From Chryseobacterium herbae (GTDB taxonomy: Bacteria; Bacteroidota; Bacteroidia; Flavobacteriales; Weeksellaceae): DNA of 64,000 nucleotides. A program made the position numbers and the translations under genes. Each line of letters opens with the position of its first letter. Within the stretch, counting starts at the first letter, position 1. Below, piece by piece: positions 42,311-50,572 of the stretch. The stretch lies in contig NZ_JAOAMU010000001.1 in the NCBI RefSeq assembly GCF_025154075.1, positions 1,333,608 to 1,397,607 of the forward strand, written 5' to 3'. A model generated the notes under the pieces. The model was not told the origin of the DNA, did no database searches, and saw only the letters and a program-made list of their open reading frames with translations.

Positions 42311-42688
42311 ATGAATTGTCCCTGCTGTTCTGGAAAATCTTATGAGGAATGCTGCAAGCCGTACCACACCGGAGAAAAGCATGCGCCTACTGCGGAAGCT
42401 TTGATGCGTTCCCGTTTTTCAGCATTCGCGATTCCGAACGGAAAATACCTGATCGAAACAACGTTTCCTTCAAAAAGGAAATACCACAACACAGAAGATC
42501 TGCAGGAATGGGGAGAAATTAATGAGTGGACAAAACTGGAAATTGTAGATAAGCCTTCCGTCAGTAAAGTTGAATTTAAAGCTTTTTATACGGATGAGGA
42601 AGGAAAGAAACAGCTCCATCACGAATTATCAAAATTCAAAATGATTCAAAACCGATGGTTTTATGTGAGTGGAGAATTTTTAGAATAG
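42311..42688 (+). CDS. YchJ family SEC-C motif protein
   Basis: The 125-residue product begins MNCPCCSGKSYEECCKPYHTG, a SEC-C zinc motif, followed by the YchJ/UPF0225 domain (APTAEALMRSRFSAFAI, and FKMIQNRWFYVSGEFLE at the end) with an NTF2-like fold. The function is unknown. ATG 42302 is possible but would leave almost no leader. A perfect terminator follows. Confidence 0.88.
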   Translation: MNCPCCSGKSYEECCKPYHTGEKHAPTAEALMRSRFSAFAIPNGKYLIETTFPSKRKYHNTEDLQEWGEINEWTKLEIVDKPSVSKVEFKAFYTDEEGKKQLHHELSKFKMIQNRWFYVSGEFLE

Positions 42689-42694
42689 AGAAAA

Positions 42695-42726
42695 AAAATG
42701 TCCGGAATTTTTTCCGGACATTTTTT
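42695..42726. terminator. Bidirectional rho-independent terminator
   Basis: A 13-bp stem (42695-42707 with 42712-42724) has A and T runs on both sides and lies between convergent genes. Confidence 0.9.
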
Positions 42727-42731
42727 ATAGT

Positions 42732-43232
42732 TTAGTGAGCTTCAGTTCCGTCAATTCCATGAGCGTGACCGTGCGTCAATTCTTCTTCTGTTGCAGGACG
42801 TGTATTTACAATTTCCACCTGGAAATCTAAAACTTTCCCAGCCATTGGATGGTTAAGGTCAGCGATTACTGCTTCAGGTGTTACCTCTACTACAAATGCC
42901 TGGAAATTATTTCCCTGACCATCAGATAAAGGTAAGATAGCTCCTATTGGAGGTACTCCTGATTCCTGAAACATATCGATAGGCAACTGCGTGATAGAGT
43001 TCGGATCCTGTTCTCCGTAAGCTTCTTCCGGCTGAATAACGAAAGCTGCTTTATCACCAGCTTTAAGGCCAAGGATATTTTGTTCAAATTTTGGAATCAT
43101 CATTCCTACACCGTATAAAAATGTAAGTGGGTTTTCTGCTGTCGTTTCTTCTACAAGAATCTTACTTCCATCTTCTTCGATCGTGTGAAGTATGTAGCTT
43201 ACTGCTACAACATGGTTGGTTTCAATTGTCAT
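42732..43232 (-). CDS. FKBP-type peptidyl-prolyl isomerase (SlyD-like)
   Basis: The 166-residue product matches SlyD-like FKBPs: VAVSYILHT at the start, NPLTFLYGVGMMIPKFEQNILGLKAGDKAAFVI with the FKBP core, and an insert-in-flap domain (residues ~70-120). The C-terminal tail has HGHAHG, a possible metal-binding histidine cluster as in SlyD. It should be a cytosolic folding catalyst. The -7 element lies at 43275-43282. Confidence 0.93.
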   Translation of the reverse strand: MTIETNHVVAVSYILHTIEEDGSKILVEETTAENPLTFLYGVGMMIPKFEQNILGLKAGDKAAFVIQPEEAYGEQDPNSITQLPIDMFQESGVPPIGAILPLSDGQGNNFQAFVVEVTPEAVIADLNHPMAGKVLDFQVEIVNTRPATEEELTHGHAHGIDGTEAH

Positions 43233-43274
43233 ATTTTATCTTTTTTTTCGCGATGTTTTTCACGATTAACGGCA

Positions 43275-43282
43275 CAAATATA
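43275..43282 (-). promoter_or_regulatory. -7 element TATATTTG for the FKBP gene
   Basis: This TAnnTTTG match on the minus strand is 42 bp before the ATG. Confidence 0.45.
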
Positions 43283-43347
43283 CTATTTTTGAAATGATTG
43301 ACTGTTTAAAACCTGTTAAAACAAAAATCTCAAAACCGCATCTTTTT

Positions 43348-43599
43348 TTACTTTCCGTTTTTTGTTTCGTTTCGTTTTTTCTGTCTCAGTACAAAGAGAT
43401 ACAGACTTTCTACTTTCACTCTCGCCCAATCTGTTTTTCTTAAAAATTTCAGAGAAGAGTTGATGCTCGGATTATCTGTAAAGCACTTGATATTAATCTG
43501 CTCGCCAAGTTTCTCGAATCCTTCATAATATTCTACGAGTTCTTCAAGAATGGCATCGAGTCTTTTTCCGTGCAAAGGATCTTTTGATTTTTCTTCCAT
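43348..43599 (-). CDS. VF530 family DNA-binding protein (DUF2132)
   Basis: The 83-residue product has the full VF530 pattern: DPLHGKRLDAILEELVEYYEGFEKLGEQI, IKCFTDNPSINSSLKFLRKTDWARVKVESLYL. VF530-type proteins are small and DNA-binding (SAP-like/helical). The tail is basic (RQKKRNETKNGK). It stands on its own with no clear -7 element. Confidence 0.9.
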   Translation of the reverse strand: MEEKSKDPLHGKRLDAILEELVEYYEGFEKLGEQINIKCFTDNPSINSSLKFLRKTDWARVKVESLYLFVLRQKKRNETKNGK

Positions 43600-43643
43600 A
43601 ACGCAGTAAAATTAAAATATTTTATCTGACTTAGCGACTAAAA

Positions 43644-43674
43644 TTGTTTAAACTCCCAATCTTTAGTATTTTTG
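43644..43674 (+). promoter_or_regulatory. Promoter TTG-N20-TATTTTTG
   Basis: TTG (43644-43646) and TATTTTTG (43667-43674) are spaced by 20 bp, an almost ideal Bacteroidota promoter. The 50-aa gene begins 44 bp later. Confidence 0.65.
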
Positions 43675-43718
43675 ATGGGTGTATTTTTACCTAAAAACTA
43701 TTCATTCCGAAAATAAAT

Positions 43719-43871
43719 ATGAGCAAAAATAACGAGGCAAACCGTCAAAAACATAAAAAGAAAATTGATCAGAAAAAACGTAAAATACAAAATGCAGAAG
43801 TAGAAAGAAAAGCACGTTTAAAACAGATCCGAGAAGATTTTAAAGCAAGAGAAGCCGATAATACGCTTTAA
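43719..43871 (+). CDS. Small basic, highly charged protein (50 aa)
   Basis: The frame ATG 43719 to TAA 43869-43871 encodes 50 residues beginning MSKNNEANRQKHKKKIDQ and ending DNTL. About 40% of residues are Lys, Arg or Glu, and it should be one long helix, perhaps a coiled coil. There is no signal peptide. The strong promoter 44 bp upstream supports it as a real gene. The family is not known to me; RNA or ribosome binding is a guess from charge. The 175 bp after it, up to sbcD, contain only an 11-bp inverted repeat. Confidence 0.65.
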   Translation: MSKNNEANRQKHKKKIDQKKRKIQNAEVERKARLKQIREDFKAREADNTL

Positions 43872-43962
43872 TAATCATTACTATTTTAAACCCTGGCGGT
43901 CTCAAAACCCGTTAGATCAGAAACTGCCAATTGTCTTTTGCTACAAACATGGTTATTTTCCC

Positions 43963-44015
43963 AAATGTAATTTCTTGCTAGTTACAATGTAAACCTTATC
44001 TTTAAAATTACATTT
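43963..44015. other. Perfect 11-bp inverted repeat upstream of sbcD
   Basis: AAATGTAATTT (43963-43973) and AAATTACATTT (44005-44015) are exact inverse complements, 31 nt apart. There is no T run, so it is not a terminator; a regulatory or RNA-structure role is possible. Confidence 0.4.
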
Positions 44016-44046
44016 CATATTTCCTTTAAACAATAATAGAATTTTC

Positions 44047-45252
44047 ATGAAAATCCTCCACACCGCCGATTGGCATTTGGGAAAACGACTGGACCGGTTT
44101 TCCCGTCTGGAAGAACAGATTTCAGCAATGGAAGAGATCATCGGTATTGCTGATGAAGAAGACGTTGATCTTATTCTCGTTGCCGGCGATCTCTTTGATA
44201 ATTTCATGCCTGGTGTAGAGGCTGCTGAACTGTTTTATAAAACCCTGAAACGTTTATCTCAAAATGGTAAACGTCCTGTTATCGCTATTTCCGGGAATCA
44301 CGATTCCCCGAACATGATTAATGCCCCTGATCCTCTGGCACGGGAATGCGGAATTATTTTAATCGGTCATCCGAAAGCAGAAATTCTCCCTTTCGGGACC
44401 GAACATTTCAAGATTGTCAATTCAAAAGAGGGTTTTATAGAACTTGCATTTATAAATATTGATTTTCCGGTTCGGATTTTACATACTCCTTTTGCCAATG
44501 AAGTCCGTCTGAAAGAATATTTCGGTGAGAATAAAGAAGAAGAGATCAATAAGGTTCTTTCTGAAACCTGGAAAGAACTCGCAGATCAGTTTTGTGATAC
44601 TTCCGGAGTCAACCTTCTGACCGCTCATTTGTACATGAATAAAAGAGGGGCTGAAATTTTAGAAGAACCGGAAGGTGAAAAACCTATTAAGATCGGAAAT
44701 GCAGACCTCATCTTTTCGGATAGTATTCCGGATCAGATTCAATATACAGCATTGGGGCATTTACACGCCTTTCAAAATATCGGAACTCAGGAAAAGCCGG
44801 TTGTTTATTCATCTTCGCCACTCTGCTACAGTTTTAGTGAAGCAGGACAGACCAAGTATGTTTCAATCATTGAGGCGGAACCGGGCCAACCTGTCTCATT
44901 TGTAAAGAAACCTCTTAAAAGTGGAAGAAAATTGGTAAGAAAGACCTTTACTTCCGTTGAAGATACTGTTCAGTGGCTGACTGAAAACCCTTATACATTT
45001 ATTGAGCTTACCCTGGAAAGCGAAACCTTTTTAACCGCTGATGAACGGAGAATGATCCATCAATCCCACAATGGTATCGTTCATCTAATTCCTAAGGTTA
45101 AAAGCAAAGGACTTACCGAGCAGGAAAATATAGAAATTAATCTGAATCAAGATATAGAACCTTTATTCAGAGATTATTTTAAGTCTAAAAATGGCGGTCA
45201 GGAAGCCAATGAAGAACTGATGAATTTGTTTAACGAAATTTTAAATGCCTAA
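44047..45252 (+). CDS. sbcD: Exonuclease subunit SbcD
   Basis: The 401-residue product has the Mre11/SbcD phosphoesterase motifs: TADWHLGKR (D8, H10), VAGDLFDN, ISGNHDSP, LLTAHLY and ALGHLHAF, followed by a capping domain. With SbcC it forms a nuclease that opens hairpins and processes DNA ends. sbcC starts 3 bp after its stop, so the two are one operon. Confidence 0.97.
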   Translation: MKILHTADWHLGKRLDRFSRLEEQISAMEEIIGIADEEDVDLILVAGDLFDNFMPGVEAAELFYKTLKRLSQNGKRPVIAISGNHDSPNMINAPDPLARECGIILIGHPKAEILPFGTEHFKIVNSKEGFIELAFINIDFPVRILHTPFANEVRLKEYFGENKEEEINKVLSETWKELADQFCDTSGVNLLTAHLYMNKRGAEILEEPEGEKPIKIGNADLIFSDSIPDQIQYTALGHLHAFQNIGTQEKPVVYSSSPLCYSFSEAGQTKYVSIIEAEPGQPVSFVKKPLKSGRKLVRKTFTSVEDTVQWLTENPYTFIELTLESETFLTADERRMIHQSHNGIVHLIPKVKSKGLTEQENIEINLNQDIEPLFRDYFKSKNGGQEANEELMNLFNEILNA

Positions 45253-45255
45253 GCC

Positions 45256-48200
45256 ATGATACCTGTTCAATTAACGATCGAAGGTTTATATTCCTATCAG
45301 GAGCGCCAGACCATAGATTTTAAAAACCTTACCGATGCGGGGTTATTTGGTATTTTCGGGGCTGTAGGTTCCGGAAAATCATCAATACTTGAAGCTATTT
45401 CGTTTGCCCTGTATGGGGAGACAGAGCGTCTGAATATGCGTGATAAAAGGGCATATAATATGATGAACTTAAAGTCCAGCAGTTCTTATATTGAATTTGA
45501 TTTTATCAATTATGAAAATAAACTGTTCCGGGCAACCCGGGATTTCAGACGAAATTCAAAAAAGTTCGAAGATGTAAAACCTTATTCTGTTACATTTTAT
45601 GAAAACGTAGATAACAAATGGATTCCTCTGGATCATTCCAATGCGGAAGCCATTATTGGCCTGACCTATTCGTATTTCAAACGAACCATCATTATTCCGC
45701 AGGGCCAGTTCAAAGAGTTTCTGGAATTGGGTGCTGCAGAACGAACCAATATGATGAAGGATATTTTTAATCTTCAGCGCTATGATCTTCAGAATAATGC
45801 TTCTGCTCTGTACGGGAAAAACAGGTCCGAACTGGATCAGCTGGAAGGGCAGTTAAAAGGTTTTGAAGAAATTAATGAAGAAAATATTCAGCTTCAGAAA
45901 AACTATCTGGTGGAAGAGCAGAAAAAGTTCGAAGAATCCAATAAAAACTTTGAAGAGATTTCAACGACCTATCAACAGCTGAAAAATTTAAAAACAGATT
46001 TTGAAGGTTTAAAACAGAACAGAGAGAACTTTAACAAGCTATCTGAACACAAACCCCGAATGGATGCTTTGGAGATACAAACAGAGCTTTATGACAAAGT
46101 GTTCAGGATATTCAATCCTTTAATTACTGAAAAAAATAAGCTTTCCAAAGAAATGGAAGCCAAACAGATTGAAAAGGAGCACCAGATTAAAACTCTGCAG
46201 GAAACTGAAAAGGATTTTAAAACCATTACAGAACAGCTTGCCATTCTTGAGCCCCAGTTTAAAGCGTTGGAACAATCCAGAGCTCAGGAAAACGACCTGA
46301 ATCTTATCGTAAAAATCCTGACCTTTTCCAATGAAATCAAAGCACTGAAAGACAGAACAAAAATAGGTTCTGAAAAAGTAAAGGAGGTAGAAGAAAACAG
46401 AAACAGTATTCAGAAAAAGATCGATACCCTTTCCAAAGATGCAGACATTCTGAAGGAACAAAAACTGGATTCGGTTGTACTTTCAGCTGTTGGAAACTGG
46501 TTTATTCAGCAGAAAAACTTCAAAAAATCGCAGCTGGAGCAGATCAGTAAGATTGAAAACCAACAGAAACAGATCACAGAAATTTCTGAGGAACTGAAGC
46601 ATTTTTCTTTCCACGAAAACTTTAAGGAAGATTTCAGAAGTAAAAAGGAAGCGTTGGAAAAAAAGAAAAAGGAGCTTTCGCAAAAACAGGATCACTTAAA
46701 AATCCAAAAGGAATTATCGCGTTTTGCCAGTGAACTTCATAACGGTGAAGCATGCCCGCTTTGTGGATCATCTGAACATCCGCATATCGTGGAAATTCAC
46801 GATGTCCATACTGAGCTGCAGGAAATCCAGGAGAATATTCATGCTGCAGAACAGGAGATCTTAAAAAATCAGACACAGGAAACTGAAATTGAAAAAATAT
46901 TAGCCCGAAAAAAAATATTTGAAGAGCAGCTGGCCAACGAGCAGAAAGCATTGCTTGAGGTTCAGAAAGATATTGAGAATCACCTTCAGCATTTCGTCTG
47001 GACATCATTCAGTCCGGATCGTGAGGAAGAATTTGAGAAAAAACGCTCGGATTCTTTTGCTCTGGAAAAAAAGATTGAGGAAAACAGTCAGCAAGTTGCT
47101 TTGGAAAGGGAAACTCTTGAGAGAGAAACTAAGACCTTAGAAAAATACAGAAGTGCTCTGGAAACTTTCAGACTGGAAGAAGCTGCAAAACAGGAACAGA
47201 TCAATATCAGCCTTTCCAATCTAAAGACGCTGGACTGGAACAGCTACGAGCAAAAAACCGTAGCAGAGGTTGAAGATGCTTATCACAAGCTATTACAGTT
47301 TAATACGGAAACGGAACAGAATTACCAGAAAGCATCACAACAGGAAAAAATACTTGCTCCTAAACTGGCAGAACAAAAAACAATCGTCACTCAATCTGAA
47401 AAACAGATTATTGAACTTGAAAAAGAGATATCAGAGAATAAGGAAGCGATCACTTTAGCACTAACGGAACAGAATTTTGCAGATTTTAAAGAAGCTGAAC
47501 ATATTTTAAGCCAGGAGATCAATGTACAGGAAGCCAGAGCTGAAATTCAAAAATTTAAAATCGATTATGAAACTTTAAAGAAGGTCATTGAAGGTCTGGA
47601 ATTAAAGCTAAAAGGGCTTTCCTTCGATGATGAGCAGTTTTCTCTGGCTGAAAAACAGTTCACTGAAGCTCAGCATGATCTGAAACAGATGAATGATGCT
47701 GTTGTAAAAATCAGGTCCGAAATTGAACGACTGGAAAAGGAATTCCGGAAGAAAGAAGATCTGCTGAAGAACCTTGCCGGCCTTCAAAAGCGTTCTGAAA
47801 ATTTAAAGCTGATGATGAACCTGTTCAAAGGAGCTGGTTTTGTACAGTACGTTTCCTCTATTTACTTAAGACAGTTGTGTGATCACGCGAATGTCCGTTT
47901 CCACAGGATGACAAGAAATCAGCTCAGTCTTCAATTGAATGAAAGCAATGATTTTGAAATCATCGATTATCTGAATGAAGGCAGAAGCAGAAGTGTAAAA
48001 ACCCTTTCCGGCGGACAGGCGTTTCAGGTTTCACTGAGTCTGGCTCTTGCTTTGGCGGAAAGTGTTCAGTCCCATGCGAAAGCTGATAAGAATTTCTTTT
48101 TTATCGATGAAGGCTTTGGAACCCAGGATACGGAATCAGTCAATATTGTATTTGAAACCCTGACGAATCTGATGAAAGAAAACAGAATTGTAGGAATTAT

Positions 48201-48291
48201 CTCTCATGTGGAAGAGCTTAAAGAAAAGATTCCGACGGCCCTTAATATTGTGAAGGATGAGGAAAGAGGAAGCCTGATTGAAATTGTATAA
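45256..48291 (+). CDS. sbcC: Exonuclease subunit SbcC (SMC-like ATPase)
   Basis: The 1011-residue product has the Walker A motif GAVGSGKSSILEAISF at its start, two long coiled coils, a zinc-hook CPLC at 500-503, the signature LSGGQAFQVSLSLALALAE and Walker B NFFFIDEGFGTQD near the C-terminus. It is the Rad50-like partner of SbcD. Length is near that of E. coli SbcC (1048). A strong terminator follows. Confidence 0.97.
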   Translation: MIPVQLTIEGLYSYQERQTIDFKNLTDAGLFGIFGAVGSGKSSILEAISFALYGETERLNMRDKRAYNMMNLKSSSSYIEFDFINYENKLFRATRDFRRNSKKFEDVKPYSVTFYENVDNKWIPLDHSNAEAIIGLTYSYFKRTIIIPQGQFKEFLELGAAERTNMMKDIFNLQRYDLQNNASALYGKNRSELDQLEGQLKGFEEINEENIQLQKNYLVEEQKKFEESNKNFEEISTTYQQLKNLKTDFEGLKQNRENFNKLSEHKPRMDALEIQTELYDKVFRIFNPLITEKNKLSKEMEAKQIEKEHQIKTLQETEKDFKTITEQLAILEPQFKALEQSRAQENDLNLIVKILTFSNEIKALKDRTKIGSEKVKEVEENRNSIQKKIDTLSKDADILKEQKLDSVVLSAVGNWFIQQKNFKKSQLEQISKIENQQKQITEISEELKHFSFHENFKEDFRSKKEALEKKKKELSQKQDHLKIQKELSRFASELHNGEACPLCGSSEHPHIVEIHDVHTELQEIQENIHAAEQEILKNQTQETEIEKILARKKIFEEQLANEQKALLEVQKDIENHLQHFVWTSFSPDREEEFEKKRSDSFALEKKIEENSQQVALERETLERETKTLEKYRSALETFRLEEAAKQEQINISLSNLKTLDWNSYEQKTVAEVEDAYHKLLQFNTETEQNYQKASQQEKILAPKLAEQKTIVTQSEKQIIELEKEISENKEAITLALTEQNFADFKEAEHILSQEINVQEARAEIQKFKIDYETLKKVIEGLELKLKGLSFDDEQFSLAEKQFTEAQHDLKQMNDAVVKIRSEIERLEKEFRKKEDLLKNLAGLQKRSENLKLMMNLFKGAGFVQYVSSIYLRQLCDHANVRFHRMTRNQLSLQLNESNDFEIIDYLNEGRSRSVKTLSGGQAFQVSLSLALALAESVQSHAKADKNFFFIDEGFGTQDTESVNIVFETLTNLMKENRIVGIISHVEELKEKIPTALNIVKDEERGSLIEIV

Positions 48292-48305
48292 ACTTTGAAA
48301 ACCAT

Positions 48306-48346
48306 AAAATAAACCTCTGCCGAATCACAGCAGAGGTTTATTTTTT
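48306..48346. terminator. Bidirectional rho-independent terminator
   Basis: A stem of about 15 bp (48306-48320 with 48330-48344, 9-nt loop) has A and T runs and reaches the stop codon of the convergent LLM gene. Confidence 0.88.
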
Positions 48347-49370
48347 ATAGATCCTGAATAGCGGGTTTTACTTCATCCCCGAACAGTTCAATAGATTTCA
48401 TCATGATATCGTGAGCAGGATCACCGATGTCCATATGTCCAATGAATCTTGTGATTCCAAAAATCTCTTTCATGTAGCTAATTTTATCAGCTACTTCTGC
48501 CGGACTTCCGATGAACAATGCTCCTTCTCTTGCTCTTCCGCCGTCATACTGCATTTTCGTGTATGGAGCCCAGCCTCTGGTTGCACCGATCCTGTCCATC
48601 TGAGATTTATAGTTATTGAAATATCCGTCCACTACAGCCTGATCATTGCTTACAAAAGTATGTGAATGAATTGCGATCTGCATTTTGGATATGTCATGTC
48701 CCGCTTTCTGATATTCCTGCTTGTAAAATTCTACCAGATTTTTAAACTGTACCGGCATTCCACCGATGATAGCTACCACCAATGGCATTCCTAATTTTGC
48801 TGCACTTAAAACAGATTGCGGAGTTCCACCTACTGCTCTCCAGATCGATAGTTTCCCATCGTTTTTGGCTCTCGGATAAACCGTTTGGTTCTGCATCGGT
48901 GCACGAAGTTTCCCTGACCACGTTACATTTTCTTCTGAATTGATCTTTAAAAGCAATTCTAATTTTTCATCAAAAAGTTCTTCATAATCATTCAGTGAAT
49001 ATCCATACAACGGAAACGATTCGATAAAACTTCCTCTTCCGACAAATATTTCAGCTCTTCCGTCTGAGATCAGATCTAAAGTTGAAAAATCTTCATATAC
49101 TTTCACCGGTTCTGAAGAACTTAACACTGTAACTCCGCTTGCCAGCTTTATATTTTTGGTGATACTTGCAGCAGCAGCCAATACCATTTCCGGTGACGAA
49201 ACTGCATAATCCGGACGGTGATGCTCACCCATCGCAAAAACATCAATGCCCACCTCATCCATTAATTTAACCTGATCCAGTATTTCACGGATCTTCACGC
49301 CTGCATTTCTATATTTTCCGGTAGCCTGATCAAAAGCCAGGTCCCCAAACATTCCTATTCCTAATTCCAT
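48345..49370 (-). CDS. LLM class flavin-dependent oxidoreductase
   Basis: The 341-residue product begins MELGIGMFGDLAFDQATG and has the luciferase-like monooxygenase TIM-barrel features: VFAMGEHHRPDYAVSSPEMVLAAAAS, SGVTVLSSSEPVKVYEDFSTLDLISDGRAE and GSPAEVADKISYMKE. It probably uses FMNH2; substrate unknown. The frame extends to an ATG at 49421, but the -7 element at 49391-49398 lies inside that extension, so ATG 49370 is preferred. Confidence 0.9.
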   Translation of the reverse strand: MELGIGMFGDLAFDQATGKYRNAGVKIREILDQVKLMDEVGIDVFAMGEHHRPDYAVSSPEMVLAAAASITKNIKLASGVTVLSSSEPVKVYEDFSTLDLISDGRAEIFVGRGSFIESFPLYGYSLNDYEELFDEKLELLLKINSEENVTWSGKLRAPMQNQTVYPRAKNDGKLSIWRAVGGTPQSVLSAAKLGMPLVVAIIGGMPVQFKNLVEFYKQEYQKAGHDISKMQIAIHSHTFVSNDQAVVDGYFNNYKSQMDRIGATRGWAPYTKMQYDGGRAREGALFIGSPAEVADKISYMKEIFGITRFIGHMDIGDPAHDIMMKSIELFGDEVKPAIQDL

Positions 49371-49390
49371 ATTTTTAGATTTTAGATACA

Positions 49391-49398
49391 CAAAATTA
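49391..49398 (-). promoter_or_regulatory. -7 element TAATTTTG for the LLM gene
   Basis: This minus-strand match lies 21 bp upstream of ATG 49370 and downstream of the longer frame's start. Confidence 0.55.
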
Positions 49399-49426
49399 CG
49401 GATGAAAAAGCTCAAAAACATTGATG

Positions 49427-49456
49427 TTTGTTAAGATCGGTTTTTACCTATATTTG
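49427..49456 (+). promoter_or_regulatory. Promoter TTTG-N18-TATATTTG
   Basis: TTTG (49427-49430) and TATATTTG (49449-49456) form a near-consensus promoter 22 bp before the TraB-like gene. Confidence 0.6.
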
Positions 49457-49478
49457 GTTTTTCCTATAATTATAAAAA

Positions 49479-50285
49479 ATGAGACATACCCTAACAACGT
49501 TCTTACTTCTTCTGACCGGCTTCTGTTTTTCACAAAGCAAAACTGAAATCTATGTCATCGGCAACATCCATGACAGTGTGCCCAATTATCATCCTAAAAT
49601 ACTCTTCGATATACTGGATAAAGTAAAACCGGATATCATTCTTCATGAAGTGGACAGTCAGGGAATGAAAGATTACGAAAACGGTATTAAGATTACAGAA
49701 AACGAGATCAAAGCAAGCAATGCTTATCTGAAAAAATATCCGAAAACATTAAGATTCGCTTTTGATTTTGAAGGCAGGAATCAGTACAGAAAAGACAGAG
49801 GAATGGTTCCTACGGATAATTTATCGGTGAAGTTGATTGACAGTCTTTATAAAGCAAAACAACTGGCCCCTTCCGAAGTGAAAATCTATGAGAATTTCAA
49901 CAATCTCACGAAAGACCTGATGAAGATTGCTGAACTATCACCGGAGAATTTTAATAATGTCACTACCGACCAGATCTCAGGAAAAAGACAGAATGCACAG
50001 TATTCCGAGCTTTTAAAGATCATTGAAGCAAGACCTGAATTTGCGAAAAGATTTGTTGTAAAGCCAAACGGTGAAAAGATCAGCTACAGAGACGGCTTTA
50101 AATTAATGTCCGGATTCTGGGATCTCCGAAACCAGACCATGGCTAAAAACATTTCCAAAATTGCAGAAACGCATCCCGGCAAAAAGATCGTTGTTCTTAC
50201 AGGCTTTCTTCATCGGTACTATATTATAAAAGAACTAAAAAGAATCAATAACGGTAATTATGTGACAAAGGAATTTTATGATTAA
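49479..50285 (+). CDS. Secreted TraB/TIKI-like protein
   Basis: The 268-residue product has a signal peptide (residues 1-19, FCFSQ) and the start YVIGNIHDSVPNYHPKILFDILDKVKPDIILHEVDS, followed by a C-terminal KIVVLTGFLHRYYIIKEL. This pattern is that of the EreA/ChaN/TraB/TIKI superfamily, which includes metal-dependent hydrolases. The HD in NIHD and the HE pair could bind metal. Specific function unknown. It has its own promoter. Confidence 0.7.
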   Translation: MRHTLTTFLLLLTGFCFSQSKTEIYVIGNIHDSVPNYHPKILFDILDKVKPDIILHEVDSQGMKDYENGIKITENEIKASNAYLKKYPKTLRFAFDFEGRNQYRKDRGMVPTDNLSVKLIDSLYKAKQLAPSEVKIYENFNNLTKDLMKIAELSPENFNNVTTDQISGKRQNAQYSELLKIIEARPEFAKRFVVKPNGEKISYRDGFKLMSGFWDLRNQTMAKNISKIAETHPGKKIVVLTGFLHRYYIIKELKRINNGNYVTKEFYD

Positions 50286-50427
50286 CCTGAACTCAGGTTG
50301 TAATTAGTTTGTTTAAAATTAAGGATTTAAGCATTATGTTTATTGTTAGGAATGAAGAAATAAATAAATTATTTTTTTTTAGGTCTTTAAGCATCAAACC
50401 TTTTAAGATCTTAATTTCTTAATGTTT
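50284..50427. repeat. Palindrome plus degenerate heptamer arms
   Basis: AACCTGAACTCAGGTT (50284-50299) is a near-perfect palindrome starting at the TraB-like stop codon. It is followed by loosely 7-nt-spaced A/T-rich words (ATTAAGG, ATTTAAG) at 50318-50338 and by reverse-type words (GATCTTA, ATTTCTT) at 50386-50427. The AACCTGA start is shared with the element at 54537-54776. The 287-bp gap holds no gene. Confidence 0.45.
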
Positions 50428-50541
50428 AAAAAATTAAACAGCCTATTGATAGATAATCTCAAGTTAATGTACATCTTGTATTTTCGGCTCAATCCCCTTA
50501 AATCTGCGAGAAATTAAAAATACACCCTAATACTAAAAACA

Positions 50542-50569
50542 AAAAATCCAGCCTTTCGGCTGGATTTTT
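50542..50569 (-). terminator. Terminator of the DPP-IV gene
   Basis: A perfect 12-bp stem (50542-50553 with 50558-50569) with a 4-nt loop and A/T runs on both ends lies just beyond the S9 stop and could act in both directions. Confidence 0.9.
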
Positions 50570-50572
50570 CTA

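Noticed and set aside
46120..46461. Long reading frames opposite sbcC and other genes
   Set aside because: They lie wholly within well-supported genes on the other strand and have the hydrophobic, low-similarity look of shadow frames.
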